A stretch of 64,000 nucleotides of DNA from Pseudomonas entomophila (GTDB lineage Bacteria; Pseudomonadota; Gammaproteobacteria; Pseudomonadales; Pseudomonadaceae): assembly GCF_029478665.1 (NCBI RefSeq), contig NZ_JARPQB010000004.1, positions 52,503-116,502 on the forward strand, read 5' to 3'. Below are positions 20,446 to 29,111 of this stretch, piece after piece. The notes beneath the pieces are model-generated. The model had not been told where the DNA came from and ran no database searches. It saw only the letters and a list, made by a program, of their open reading frames with translations. Within the stretch, counting starts at the first letter, position 1; every line of letters begins with the position of its first letter. The position numbers were made by a program, and so were the translations under genes.

Positions 20446-20943
20446 CTACTGCAATACGAAATTGGTGAACAGCAGCTGGTCGACGACCGGCCTGCCGACT
20501 TCTTTCTGCGCCACTTCCTGCACCACCGCGGTGGCTTTCTGACGCAGCATCTCCTGCCCGACCGGGCTGCTGGCGAGGGTATCGAAGCCCTGCCCGGAGA
20601 ACATCATGACCAGGTTGTTACGGATGACCGGCATGTGCACCTTCAGCGCTTCCAGGTCTGCCTGGCTGCGCCCCTGCATGGTGATGCTCACCTGCATGTA
20701 GCGCTGGCGCCCGTTCTGGTTGAAGTTGACCACGAAGGCCGGCGCCAGGGGTTCATAGATCGCCGCCGCCTTGGCGTTGGCCTGGGCCGGATCCACGGCG
20801 GGCGCCGACTCGCTCTTGTGCATGAAGAACCAGGTCGCGCCCACCGACAGGCCGACCGCCAGCAGCAAGGCCAGCACCAGCAGCAGGATCAGCTTGAGTT
20901 TGCCTTTAGTGGCGGGGTCTTTCACTGCGTCGCTCTTCGCCAT
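20446..20943 (-). CDS. fliL: Flagellar basal-body associated protein FliL
   Basis: A 165-aa protein with a basic cytosolic start, one membrane helix (about 17-37, LILLLVLALLLAVGLSVGA) and a periplasmic FliL domain that rings the stator. It heads the fliLMNOPQR-flhB unit; a sigma-54-type promoter lies about 52 nt before the ATG. Confidence 0.96.
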   Translation of the reverse strand: MAKSDAVKDPATKGKLKLILLLVLALLLAVGLSVGATWFFMHKSESAPAVDPAQANAKAAAIYEPLAPAFVVNFNQNGRQRYMQVSITMQGRSQADLEALKVHMPVIRNNLVMMFSGQGFDTLASSPVGQEMLRQKATAVVQEVAQKEVGRPVVDQLLFTNFVLQ

Positions 20944-20993
20944 GCCAATAATCCGTCGTCCAACAGGGTTTCTAAGTAGGATGACGTGGCTTG

Positions 20994-21009
20994 AGCAAGT
21001 GTTATGCCA
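20994..21009 (-). promoter_or_regulatory. Sigma-54-type promoter for fliL
   Basis: Minus strand TGGCAT-AACAC-TTGCT: GG and GC are separated by 10 nt, and only one base of the -24 box differs from TGGCAC. The predicted start is near 20983, a leader of about 40 nt. This gives fliL-flhB its own promoter downstream of the REP array that follows fliK. Confidence 0.8.
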
Positions 21010-21331
21010 GATTTGTCTGTAGGAGCGGCTTTAGCCGCGATCACCCGCACAGCGGGTGTCAGGCAACGCGGTGGCTGCATCGCGGCTGAAGCCGCTCCTA
21101 CAGAAGCCCCCCTTGCAGATTTGTCTGTAGGAGCGGCTTTAGCCGCGATCACCCGCATAGCGGGAGGCAGGCAACGCGGTGGCTGCATCGCGGCTGAAGC
21201 CGCTCCTACAGAAGCCCCCCTTGCAGATTTGTCTGTAGGAGCGGCTTTAGCCGCGATCACCCGCACAGCGGGTGTCAGGCACCGCGGTGGCTGCATCGCG
21301 GCTGAAGCCGCTCCTACAGAAGCCCCTCCTA
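21008..21331. repeat. Tandem array of three 108-bp units, each a REP doublet
   Basis: Three head-to-tail units with an exact 108-bp period (21008, 21116, 21224). Each unit has GTAGGAGCGGCTTTAGCCGC and, about 50 bp on, its near reverse complement GCGGCTGAAGCCGCTCCTAC. Each can therefore form a long hairpin around a CACCCGC(A)CAGCGGGTG inner stem. Units differ at only a few positions (for example CACAGCGGGTG versus CATAGCGGGAG). This is a BIME-like array and may uncouple fliK from fliL transcripts or protect RNA ends. Confidence 0.92.
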
Positions 21332-21337
21332 GCGGGA

Positions 21338-22696
21338 TCAGGCGTAGTAGTCGACCACGCTGTCGCCAATCACGACCTGCTGCTCCACCGGACGAGCGGC
21401 ATCGGCCAGCTCACCTGGCTCACCCTCCCCGCGCTCCGCACGACGAGCCGCAACCCCCGAAAGGTTCGAGCCCTCCTGCTGCGCCTGCTGCTGTTGCTGC
21501 TGACCGCGGGACTGGTCGGCAACACTGACATCAGGCTGGGCCAACCCCTGCTGGGTGAACAATTCGCGCAAACGGTGGGCCTGGCTGTCCAGGGCATCGC
21601 GCACGCCCGCGTGACCACTGATGAAGTGGATTTGCGCGGGCTGATCCGCCGCCACATTGACGCGGATATCCAGGCGACCGAGCTCGGCAGGCTCGAGCTG
21701 AATGTCTGCCGACTTGAGGTTCTGGCTGGACAGGTACATGACCCGGTTCACCAAGCCTTCGGTCCAGGCGCCCTGGTTCATCTGCAAGGGTTGCTGCAAC
21801 GGGCTCGGCGTGACAGGCACGGCGTTGGCCGTCTTCGGCGTGGCTGCCTGTGTCAGGCTGGCCAGGCGATTGGCGAAATCATCCACCCGTGTGTCGCTGC
21901 TGGCGCCCTTGAGGTCCTTGAGGCCTTCGTCGAGCAAGCCGGCAAAGCCTTTTTCACCGCGCTCGGATCGGCCCGACTCGGCCTCGGCCTTCTCGGTCAG
22001 GTTCGCCAAGGTATTGACGGGCGCCTGATTGGTTTCCGCCGGCTGCTGCCCCTGATCGGCGCGAGCGCTGCCGGCATGCGCCGAGGTGGTACCGCGAGCC
22101 TGGGCATTCTGTTCGAGGGCCAGGCGCAAGGTCGGCATATCGGCCAGCGGGTCGACCTCTGGGTCGAACGCTGCCTGCGCGGGCTCCTCCTGGACCACAG
22201 GGCTTGGGACTGACGGGGGAGCAGGCGGCAATGGCGGCTGGACCGCCGCCTGCAGCACCGGCGCAACCGCCTCGGCCTGGGCCTGCAGCAACTGGGCGCC
22301 CGGCTGGGCGTCGGTCACCTGCCCAGCAACCAGGCTGGCATCCAGGAGCGCGGAGGCACCACTGTCAGCAGCCTCGTCACCCCCCTCGGCAACGGGCGGT
22401 TTGTCCGTGGCAGGCAACTTCTTGCCGCCATCGGCAACCGCAGGCGCGGCATTGCCAGTCTTGTTGCCGCCGGAGGCGTCGACCTTGTCCTTGGGTTTGG
22501 CTTGCCCCGAAGCGCCAGGGGAAACCTTGTCATCGCGCGCCGGGGCTGCGTCACGCCCTTGCCGGGCCATGACCTGATCGAAGCCCGCGCCTTGGTCACC
22601 CGCCGCCTGCAGCGGTTTGTCGGCCGCACCGGGGGCCGGACGCGCCGCCTTGCCCAGAAGGCCGGCTTGCAACAATGGATTGGATGCGACAGGCAT
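21338..22696 (-). CDS. fliK: Flagellar hook-length control protein FliK
   Basis: A 452-aa secreted ruler protein that measures hook length and triggers the FlhB switch. The N-terminal two thirds are Ala/Gln/Pro/Asp-rich and low in complexity. The C-terminal hook-length domain (about 310-405) is recognisable: ADIQLEPAELGRLDIRV, then HFISGHAGVRDALDSQAHRLRELF. A Gln-rich tail follows. A sigma-54-type promoter lies about 51 nt before the ATG. Confidence 0.92.
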   Translation of the reverse strand: MPVASNPLLQAGLLGKAARPAPGAADKPLQAAGDQGAGFDQVMARQGRDAAPARDDKVSPGASGQAKPKDKVDASGGNKTGNAAPAVADGGKKLPATDKPPVAEGGDEAADSGASALLDASLVAGQVTDAQPGAQLLQAQAEAVAPVLQAAVQPPLPPAPPSVPSPVVQEEPAQAAFDPEVDPLADMPTLRLALEQNAQARGTTSAHAGSARADQGQQPAETNQAPVNTLANLTEKAEAESGRSERGEKGFAGLLDEGLKDLKGASSDTRVDDFANRLASLTQAATPKTANAVPVTPSPLQQPLQMNQGAWTEGLVNRVMYLSSQNLKSADIQLEPAELGRLDIRVNVAADQPAQIHFISGHAGVRDALDSQAHRLRELFTQQGLAQPDVSVADQSRGQQQQQQAQQEGSNLSGVAARRAERGEGEPGELADAARPVEQQVVIGDSVVDYYA

Positions 22697-22745
22697 TGAA
22701 AAGTCTCCGCGCCAGAAACATGAAAATTACGTCTGGACAAAGACA

Positions 22746-22761
22746 GGCAAAACTCGCGCCA
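22746..22761 (-). promoter_or_regulatory. Sigma-54-type promoter for fliK
   Basis: Minus strand TGGCGC-GAGTT-TTGCC: GG and GC 10 nt apart, with one mismatch in each box (TGGCAC, TTGCA/T). It starts only 7 nt after the hptB stop codon. The predicted leader is about 39 nt. Confidence 0.72.
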
Positions 22762-22767
22762 GGTTCG

Positions 22768-23115
22768 CTAACCCGCGGAAATCCGTTGTCGCTCGCTCCG
22801 ATAGAAACGCTGCACCTCCAGATACTCCTGGTCGATGCGATTGATCAGGTCTTCGATACCGTACAGCGGCACCTGGCGGACACGATCCTCCAATTGCTGG
22901 CAGAGACCGGCCAGGCCCACGGCCCCCATGTTGCTGCTGCTACCCTTGAAGCTGTGCGCCGCCAGACCGAGCTCAGCGGCATCCTTGGCTTCATGCAACT
23001 GGCTGAGACGTCGCTCGGAGTCCTCGAGGAAGGTTTCCAGCAATTGCGGATAGCCGTCCTCCATGACCTCCCGAAGGTCACTGAGCACCTTGTGATCGAT
23101 ATGCACGTCCACCAC
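22768..23115 (-). CDS. hptB: HptB-type histidine phosphotransfer protein
   Basis: A 115-aa single Hpt domain with phospho-acceptor H54 in AAHSFKGSSSNMGA. It begins at GTG 23115 behind AAGGAG (7-nt spacing). In P. aeruginosa HptB receives phosphate from several hybrid kinases and passes it to HsbR, whose gene is directly upstream here. The same trio acts on swarming, biofilm and small-RNA control. The chromosomal place inside the flagellar cluster fits this role. Confidence 0.85.
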   Translation of the reverse strand: MVDVHIDHKVLSDLREVMEDGYPQLLETFLEDSERRLSQLHEAKDAAELGLAAHSFKGSSSNMGAVGLAGLCQQLEDRVRQVPLYGIEDLINRIDQEYLEVQRFYRSERQRISAG

Positions 23116-23182
23116 TTGCTCACTCCTTGATCAAGCCCATTTACACCTCGGCCCGAAGCTCATTCGCAGGCCAACCCTCGAC

Positions 23183-24886
23183 TCACCACTCGAACTCCAC
23201 CCGCGCCAGGCGCCCACCTTCAAGCCACTGAGCACGGCAACCCAGGCGGCGGACCAAGCCCAAGCCACGCCCGCTGAAGCCCTGTTCGACCGGAGCCTGC
23301 GCAAGCGCCCGTTCAACGTCGAACCCCGCACCGCTGTCGCGAACATCGATCCTCAGATGCCCACCCGCTGCGCGCGGTTCCACCGACAGGACGATTTCGA
23401 CAAAACCCTGGATGTCTTCCGCCAGGCGCTGGCCACGTTGACGATAGTACTCGGAGAAGCCCTGCGCGTCGCGCTTGAGGCTTGAGTCCAGCCCCAGCAC
23501 ACCGTGCTCCAGGGCATTGGAATACAACTCGCTCAACACGCTGTGCAGCATCCCGCTGACAGGCCGCAGGCCATGTATTTCCTGCAAGAGCTGCACCAGG
23601 TAAGGCACCGGGTTGAAACGCCTGAGGCTCTCGCCACGCAACGTGAAGTTCAACGCCCACTCCAGCGGGCTAGAGCGCCCGCTGTCGGAATAGACCACGG
23701 CCTGCGGCACGGCATCCACCGGCGCCAGCATGCGGATGTCGCACAGGCTGATGTCATCCCGGGTCTGGCCACCGAAGCGCTCCAGCGCCTGCATGACCTC
23801 ATCGAACAGCAGGGCGGGCTGGCGGTTTTCAGCCAGCACCTGACGCAATCGCCCCACCCCGAACAGGCATTCCCGCGCGTCGCCGCTGTCGATCACACCG
23901 TCGGACAGCAGGAACAGCCGCTCCCCCACGGCCAGCGGCATGACCTCGGTCGTGTCGTCGAACTGGTCAGGCGCCAGGATTCCCAGCGGCAAATGCCGCG
24001 AAGGGAGCACCGCCAGTACCTCACCCTGCGCCGAAAGCTGGTAGCCATCAGGCATCCCGCCATTCCAGAACTCCACCGTCCCACGCTGGAAGCTCAGGTT
24101 GAGCAGCAGCGCGCAGCAGAACATGTCCACCGGGAGGATGCGCTTGAGCTTGGCGTTCATCTCGCGCAGCGTCTCGACCAGGCCGTAGCCCTTGGCCGTC
24201 ATGCCATAGAAGACTTCCGCCAAAGGCATGGCGCCGACCGCCGCCGGCAGGCCGTGCCCGGTGAAGTCCCCTAGCAGCACGTGCATGTCGCCGGACGGCG
24301 TGAAGGCGGCCAGCAGCAGGTCACCGTTGAACAACGCATAGGGGGACTGCAAGTAGCGGATGTTCGGGGCATTAAGGCAGCCGGAATGTGCCACCTTGTC
24401 GAACACCGCCTTGGCTACACGCTGCTCGTTGAGCAGGTGATGGTGATGCCGGGTGATCTGGTCGCGCTGCTCCAGCACCGTGGCCTGCAACCGGCGCAGG
24501 CGGTCCATGGCGCGGATCTTGGCACCCAGGATCACTGCGCTGTAGGGCTTGGCCATGAAGTCGTCGCCGCCGGCCTCCAGGCAGCGCACCAGCCCCTCTT
24601 CTTCGTTGAGCGACGTGAGAAAGATGATCGGCACCAACGCCTCACCCGCCAGCGCCTTGATCTGTCGCGCCGCCTCGAAGCCATCCATCACCGGCATCAA
24701 GGCGTCCAGCAGCACCAACTGCGGCCGCTGCTCGGCGAACACCGCCACCGCCTGCTCACCGTTCTCCGCCGTGATGACCGCATGCCCCTGGCGCCGCACG
24801 ATCTGCGCCAGCAGCATGCGGTCCGCGGCGCCGTCCTCGACGATCAGCACGGTCAACGCCTGTTCGGCAGGCATGACGGCATTCAA
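23183..24886 (-). CDS. hsbR: HsbR: receiver-PP2C phosphatase-anti-sigma kinase regulator
   Basis: A 567-aa protein with an N-terminal receiver (D61 in LLDALMPVMDG), a middle PP2C/SpoIIE phosphatase domain (about 180-390: LGDFTGHGLPAAVGAMPLAEVFY, LLSDGVIDSG) and a C-terminal HATPase domain of the anti-sigma kinase type (LSELYSNALEHGV, DSGAGFDVERAL). In P. aeruginosa the unphosphorylated form acts as kinase on HsbA and the phosphorylated form as phosphatase. The TTG at 24886 overlaps the hsbA stop by 4 nt (TTGA); ATG 24874 is the alternative start. Neither has a strong ribosome site, so coupling with hsbA is likely. Confidence 0.87.
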   Translation of the reverse strand: MNAVMPAEQALTVLIVEDGAADRMLLAQIVRRQGHAVITAENGEQAVAVFAEQRPQLVLLDALMPVMDGFEAARQIKALAGEALVPIIFLTSLNEEEGLVRCLEAGGDDFMAKPYSAVILGAKIRAMDRLRRLQATVLEQRDQITRHHHHLLNEQRVAKAVFDKVAHSGCLNAPNIRYLQSPYALFNGDLLLAAFTPSGDMHVLLGDFTGHGLPAAVGAMPLAEVFYGMTAKGYGLVETLREMNAKLKRILPVDMFCCALLLNLSFQRGTVEFWNGGMPDGYQLSAQGEVLAVLPSRHLPLGILAPDQFDDTTEVMPLAVGERLFLLSDGVIDSGDARECLFGVGRLRQVLAENRQPALLFDEVMQALERFGGQTRDDISLCDIRMLAPVDAVPQAVVYSDSGRSSPLEWALNFTLRGESLRRFNPVPYLVQLLQEIHGLRPVSGMLHSVLSELYSNALEHGVLGLDSSLKRDAQGFSEYYRQRGQRLAEDIQGFVEIVLSVEPRAAGGHLRIDVRDSGAGFDVERALAQAPVEQGFSGRGLGLVRRLGCRAQWLEGGRLARVEFEW

Positions 24887-25182
24887 CTGATGTCGAACAG
24901 CTTTTCGAAATTGGAGATGGCCAGGATCTTGCGCACGTCAGGGCTGGCGTGGACCACGCGGATATCCGGCTCATCCCCTCCGACATGGTCACGCAGCAAC
25001 AGCAGCATGCCCAATGCGGAGCTGTCCAGATAGGTGGCTTCTTTCAGATCAACGATCACCGAGTCCGGCTGTCGACGCTCGTAGGCGTCCCTGAATTCCT
25101 GATGCTTGCCGAAATCGAAACGACCCTTGACCTTGATCGTCAGCTGTTTCCCGTCCTGTGAAAAATCAGTCTCGACTGCCAT
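24883..25182 (-). CDS. hsbA: HsbA: anti-sigma factor antagonist (STAS)
   Basis: A 99-aa STAS-domain protein with the phosphorylatable Ser in ATYLDSSALGMLLLL (S54/S55). In P. aeruginosa HsbA binds anti-sigma FlgM when unphosphorylated, freeing FliA, and the diguanylate cyclase HsbD when phosphorylated. The ATG at 25182 is chosen because AAGGA lies 9 nt upstream and the protein then begins like a normal STAS domain; an upstream extension to 25251 has no support. Confidence 0.87.
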   Translation of the reverse strand: MAVETDFSQDGKQLTIKVKGRFDFGKHQEFRDAYERRQPDSVIVDLKEATYLDSSALGMLLLLRDHVGGDEPDIRVVHASPDVRKILAISNFEKLFDIS

Positions 25183-25273
25183 GCCAGCGATTCCTTCGTT
25201 GATGGCGAATACAACATCTGAAGGTTTAGCAGCCAGCCCGGCACCCCGCAAGCCGAGAGGTTGGTCACAATTC

Positions 25274-25342
25274 CCTGTAGGAGCCAGCCTTGCTGGCGAA
25301 CGCAGACACCGCGGTTCGCCAGCAAGGCTGGCTCCTACAGGT
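25274..25342. repeat. REP inverted pair overlapping the fliJ 3' end
   Basis: CTGTAGGAGCCAGCCTTGCT and its reverse complement AGCAAGGCTGGCTCCTACAG face each other across about 24 bp, forming a long hairpin. The right arm covers the fliJ stop codon (TAG, 25335-25337), so the stop is read out of the repeat's GTAG. It separates fliJ from hsbA and could act as a transcript end. Confidence 0.88.
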
Positions 25343-25787
25343 GGGTCTGGCGGGGCAGGCGCTGGGAAAGTTCGTCGAGCAGGCGCTGCTCGCGCTTGTC
25401 CTCGGCCCGACGGGCCTCGTCGAGGTAGCGCTGCACCAGCTTGCGCAGCCCTTCCACCCGGGCATAGGCCTGCTGCCAGGTGTTGCGCGCGTTATTGAGG
25501 TTGTTCTGGTGCCAGGTCAGGCTCTGGCGCTGCTGGGTCATCGCGGTTTCCAGCTGCGCAAGGAAGCGCTGGTAGTTCAGCAGCCAACTGCCGTCGACAC
25601 CCTGCCCGCCGCGGTTGATCCACTGCATCTGATAGGCCTCACGGAAACTCTCAAGCTCCGCCAGCTTGACCTGGGCGTCACTGACCAGCCGCTGGAAATG
25701 CCCCACGCGCTGGGCAGCCTTGCGCTCGGCCTCTTCGGCCATCTCCACCACCGGCACCAGGCGTGCGGCGCGACTTGGCTGGGCCAT
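25335..25787 (-). CDS. fliJ: Flagellar export chaperone FliJ
   Basis: A 150-aa coiled-coil protein rich in Glu, Gln and Arg along its whole length, like the FliJ stalk that fits into the FliI hexamer. It follows fliI with a 6-nt gap. The last codons (QTHL) and stop lie in or next to a REP hairpin, so the C-terminus may have been changed by REP insertion. Confidence 0.92.
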   Translation of the reverse strand: MAQPSRAARLVPVVEMAEEAERKAAQRVGHFQRLVSDAQVKLAELESFREAYQMQWINRGGQGVDGSWLLNYQRFLAQLETAMTQQRQSLTWHQNNLNNARNTWQQAYARVEGLRKLVQRYLDEARRAEDKREQRLLDELSQRLPRQTHL

Positions 25788-25793
25788 GGCCTA

Positions 25794-27149
25794 TCAACCC
25801 GCCGGCGGCACGAAGATTGCGCCCAGCTCTTCGCGGCTCTGGGCCATGCCGACATTCTCGTCCAGGCCCTGGCGCAGGAAGTCCACCAGCTTGGGCTGCA
25901 GGGCGATGGCCAGGTCGGTTTCCACGTCGCCACCGGCCACATAGGCGCCGACACTGATCAGGTCGCGGCTCTGCGACAGGCGCGACCACAGCTGCTTGAA
26001 CTTCTGCGCCTGGCGCAGGTGGTCGGGGTCGACCACCTGGGGCATGACCCGGCTGATCGACGCTTCGATATCGATGGCCGGGTAGTGCCCTTCCTCGGCC
26101 AGGCGCCGCGACAGCACGAAGTGGCCGTCGAGCACGCCCCGCGCCGAGTCGGCGATCGGGTCCTGCTGGTCGTCACCTTCGGACAATACGGTATAGAACG
26201 CCGTGATCGAACCGCCCCCCGCCTCGCCATTGCCCGCCCGCTCCACCAGCTTGGGCAGCTTGGCGAACACCGACGGCGGATAGCCACGGGTGGCGGGCGG
26301 CTCGCCGATGGCCAGGGCGATCTCGCGCTGGGCCTGGGCGAAACGGGTCAGGGAGTCCATCAGCAACAGGACGTTCTTGCCCTTGTCGCGGAAATACTCG
26401 GCGATCCGCGTGCAGTACATCGCCGCCCGCAGACGCATCAACGGCGCGTCATCCGCAGGCGAGGCCACCACCACCGAACGCTTGAGCCCCTCCTCGCCGA
26501 GGATATGCTCGATGAATTCCTTCACTTCGCGACCACGCTCACCGATCAGCCCGACCACGATGATCTCGGCCTCGGTGAAACGGGTCATCATGCCCAACAG
26601 CACCGACTTACCGACACCCGTACCGGCAAACAGGCCCAGGCGCTGGCCGCGCCCGACCGTCAGCAGGCCATTGATGCTGCGAATGCCGACGTCCAGCGGC
26701 TGGCTGATGGGGTCACGGTTGAGCGGGTTGATGACCGGGCCATCCATCGGCACCCAGTCCTCGGCCTTCATCCCGCCCTTGCCATCCAGGGCCCGGCCGG
26801 CGCCATCGAGCACCCGCCCGAGCATGCTCATGCCCATGGGCAGGCGACCACTGTCGTCCAGCGGCACCACCCGGGCACCTGGGGCCAGGCCGGCGATGCT
26901 GCCGACCGGCATGAGGAACACCTTGTCACCAGAGAAGCCCATCACCTCGGCTTCCACCTGCACCGGGTGATAGCTGTCGTCGTTGATCACCAGGCAGCGG
27001 CTGCCCACGGCGGCGCGCAGGCCCTCGGCCTCCAGGGTCAGCCCGACCATGCGCAGCAGGCGGCCTTCGACCACCGGCTGGTCCGGCAGGCGTATGGCGT
27101 CGGCGTAACCTTCGAGGCGCTTGCCGAAGCTGGTGCGATCAAGGCGCAT
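25794..27149 (-). CDS. fliI: Flagellum-specific export ATPase FliI
   Basis: A 451-aa ATPase related to F1-beta. It has the P-loop at 172-182 ([12 protein letters not shown]181), the IGERGREV segment, and the Walker B region [18 protein letters not shown]. It powers the export apparatus with FliH and FliJ. The ATG lies inside fliH (11-nt overlap), consistent with translational coupling. Confidence 0.97.
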   Translation of the reverse strand: MRLDRTSFGKRLEGYADAIRLPDQPVVEGRLLRMVGLTLEAEGLRAAVGSRCLVINDDSYHPVQVEAEVMGFSGDKVFLMPVGSIAGLAPGARVVPLDDSGRLPMGMSMLGRVLDGAGRALDGKGGMKAEDWVPMDGPVINPLNRDPISQPLDVGIRSINGLLTVGRGQRLGLFAGTGVGKSVLLGMMTRFTEAEIIVVGLIGERGREVKEFIEHILGEEGLKRSVVVASPADDAPLMRLRAAMYCTRIAEYFRDKGKNVLLLMDSLTRFAQAQREIALAIGEPPATRGYPPSVFAKLPKLVERAGNGEAGGGSITAFYTVLSEGDDQQDPIADSARGVLDGHFVLSRRLAEEGHYPAIDIEASISRVMPQVVDPDHLRQAQKFKQLWSRLSQSRDLISVGAYVAGGDVETDLAIALQPKLVDFLRQGLDENVGMAQSREELGAIFVPPAG

Positions 27150-27912
27150 CAGCGGCTCCCGGCTGGTCCTCGAGCTCGATGGAAATATCCGCCGCGGCGG
27201 GATGCAGCGAATGGTCGTGGGACTGGTCGAACAGCTGCGCCACGGCCTTCTCGATCCGCGTCTCCATGGTCGCGTCGATACGGCTATGGGCGGTCTCGAT
27301 GCGGCAACCGCCCGGCAACAACGCCTCGTCCTCGAGCAACTTCCAGTTTTCCTCGTGGCGCTCGCGCAGGGCCTTGGCCAGCTCGAAGTCCTGGGGGTTG
27401 AGGTGGATGCGGATGTTGTCGGCGCCCATGGGCAGCAGTTTCAAGGCTTCGCGCAGCACATGAGTGATGTGGCTGGAGTCTGTGCGCAGTTCGCGACCGA
27501 TGACCTGGCGCGCCATGTGCGCCACCAGTTGCACCATGCCTTTTTCGATCTGGGTGTCCTGCTCGGCGATCGGTTCGAGCAGGTGGCCCATGAGCTGCTC
27601 CAGGCCCGCCAGCTTCGTCGCCAGGGCGACCTCGGCCTCCTGGCGCACCTTCAACTGGGTGCTATGGAAACCTTCGCGCTCGCCAGTGGCGAAGCCCTCG
27701 TTGTAGGCCTCCTGGCGGATGGCTTCGAGTTCTTCGAGAGTCAGCGGCTGGACTTCCTCCAGCGGCACTTCCTCGATTTCCTCTTCGACGACCTCGGGCT
27801 CAGGCTCGGGCACCGGCTCAGGCTCGGGGTCGAAGCTGGGCAGCGCCCAGACATCGACGCCCTCGAGGTCGCGGGCGCGGATCAGGTCGCTGGGGTGTTC
27901 GGTGGTAGACAT
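27139..27912 (-). CDS. fliH: Flagellar export ATPase regulator FliH
   Basis: A 257-aa protein that binds and restrains FliI and links it to the C ring. It has a long Glu/Pro-rich N-terminal half ([20 protein letters not shown]) and a C-terminal FliH/YscL domain with [19 protein letters not shown]. Slightly longer than enteric FliH owing to the acidic region. fliG lies upstream across a REP-containing gap. Confidence 0.94.
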   Translation of the reverse strand: MSTTEHPSDLIRARDLEGVDVWALPSFDPEPEPVPEPEPEVVEEEIEEVPLEEVQPLTLEELEAIRQEAYNEGFATGEREGFHSTQLKVRQEAEVALATKLAGLEQLMGHLLEPIAEQDTQIEKGMVQLVAHMARQVIGRELRTDSSHITHVLREALKLLPMGADNIRIHLNPQDFELAKALRERHEENWKLLEDEALLPGGCRIETAHSRIDATMETRIEKAVAQLFDQSHDHSLHPAAADISIELEDQPGAADAP

Positions 27913-27952
27913 GTTTTCAGGTACTCAAAAGCCATCTGCAACCAACGCGCCC

Positions 27953-28075
27953 CTGTAGGAGCGGCCTTGTGCCGCGAAAGGGCTGCAAAGCAGCCCCGGC
28001 AATTCTGCGGTGACACCAAGATCGCGGGGCCGCTACGCGGCCCTTACGCGGCACAAGGCCGCTCCTGCAAGGGAC
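27953..28075. repeat. REP inverted pair between fliG and fliH
   Basis: TGTAGGAGCGGCCTTGTGCC and its near reverse complement GGCACAAGGCCGCTCCTGCA lie about 80 bp apart with additional GC-rich inner stems (GCTGCAAAGCAGC). It splits the fliEFG and fliHIJ coding blocks by 179 bp; no promoter is apparent in the gap. Confidence 0.87.
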
Positions 28076-28091
28076 CGCGTTGCCCCGCAGG

Positions 28092-29111
28092 TCAGATCAT
28101 TTCCTCGGCACCCTTGCCGCCAAGCACGATCTCGCCGGCCTCGGCCATGCGTCGGGCGATGGTGAGGATTTCCTTCTGCGCCGTTTCCACGTCGCTGACC
28201 CGCACCGGCCCTTTCGCCTCCAGGTCGTCGCGCAGCAGTTCCGAGGCGCGCTTGGACATGTTCTTGAAGACTTTGTCCTTGACCTTCTCGTCGGCACCCT
28301 TGAGGGACACCACCAGTACGTCGGAGGACACTTCGCGCAGCAGCGCCTGGATACCACGGTCGTCGACGTCGGCCAGGTTGTTGAAGACGAACATCAGGTC
28401 TTCGATCTGCTCCGACAGGTCGCTGTCGATCTCGCGGATCGCATCCATCAGCGCGCCTTCGACCGAGCTGTCGAGGAAGTTCATGATATCGGCGGCGCGC
28501 TTGATGCCACCCAGGGTGGTGCGCGCGGCATTGGAGTTGCCGGAGAACTGTTTCTCGAGGATCTGGTTGAGTTCCTTGAGCGCCGCTGGCTGCACGGTAT
28601 TGAGCGACGAGACGCGCAGGACGATGTCCAGGCGCACCTTGTGGTCGAAGTTGCTCAGCACCTCACCGGCCTGGTCGGGGTCGAGATAGGCGACCACGAT
28701 GGCCTGGATCTGTGGGTGCTCGTAGCGGATGACGTCAGCCACGGCACGTGGCTCCATCCACTTGAGGCTGTCCAGGCCGCTGGTGTTGCCACCCAGCAGG
28801 ATGCGGTCGATCAGGCCGTTGGCCTTGTCCTCGCCGAGCGCCTGGTTGAGCATCTTGCGGATGTAGCCGTCGGAGCCGACGCCCAGGCTGGTCTGGTCGC
28901 CGACGATCTCGACGAACTCGCTCATCACCTGCTCGACCTGCTCGCGATGCACGTTGCCCATCTGCGCCATGGCCACACCGACCCGCTGCACCTCCTTGGG
29001 CCCCATGTGGCGCAGCACCTGCGCGGCATCGGTCTCGCCGAGCGAGAGCAGGAGAATGGCCGCCTTGTCGACGCGGCTCAGCTTGGCGGTAATGGCTCGA
29101 TTGTCACTCAT
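28092..29111 (-). CDS. fliG: Flagellar motor switch protein FliG
   Basis: A 339-aa C-ring protein that contacts FliF, FliM and the stator. It has the N-terminal FliF-binding domain, the EHPQ motif in the middle domain (IRYEHPQIQA), and the C-terminal torque helix with alternating charged residues (RGIQALLREVSSDVL, KASELLRDDLEAKGPVR). The start overlaps the fliF end by 8 nt. Confidence 0.97.
   Translation of the reverse strand: MSDNRAITAKLSRVDKAAILLLSLGETDAAQVLRHMGPKEVQRVGVAMAQMGNVHREQVEQVMSEFVEIVGDQTSLGVGSDGYIRKMLNQALGEDKANGLIDRILLGGNTSGLDSLKWMEPRAVADVIRYEHPQIQAIVVAYLDPDQAGEVLSNFDHKVRLDIVLRVSSLNTVQPAALKELNQILEKQFSGNSNAARTTLGGIKRAADIMNFLDSSVEGALMDAIREIDSDLSEQIEDLMFVFNNLADVDDRGIQALLREVSSDVLVVSLKGADEKVKDKVFKNMSKRASELLRDDLEAKGPVRVSDVETAQKEILTIARRMAEAGEIVLGGKGAEEMI

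Larger units (their letters stand above)
20944..21337. other. 394-bp intergenic region between fliK and fliL
   Basis: Contains the fliL promoter at 20994-21009 and, filling almost all the rest, the 108-bp x 3 REP array. The fliK stop codon is only a few bases from the array end. No coding sequence is supported. Confidence 0.8.

Noticed and set aside
21008..21331. CRISPR-like array
   Set aside because: Units are contiguous 108-bp tandem copies with internal symmetry and no unique spacers; they are REP doublets.
20922..21528. Frames of 124 and 174 codons through the REP array
   Set aside because: They encode only the translated 108-bp repeat (36-residue period); repeats divisible by three stay open without being genes.
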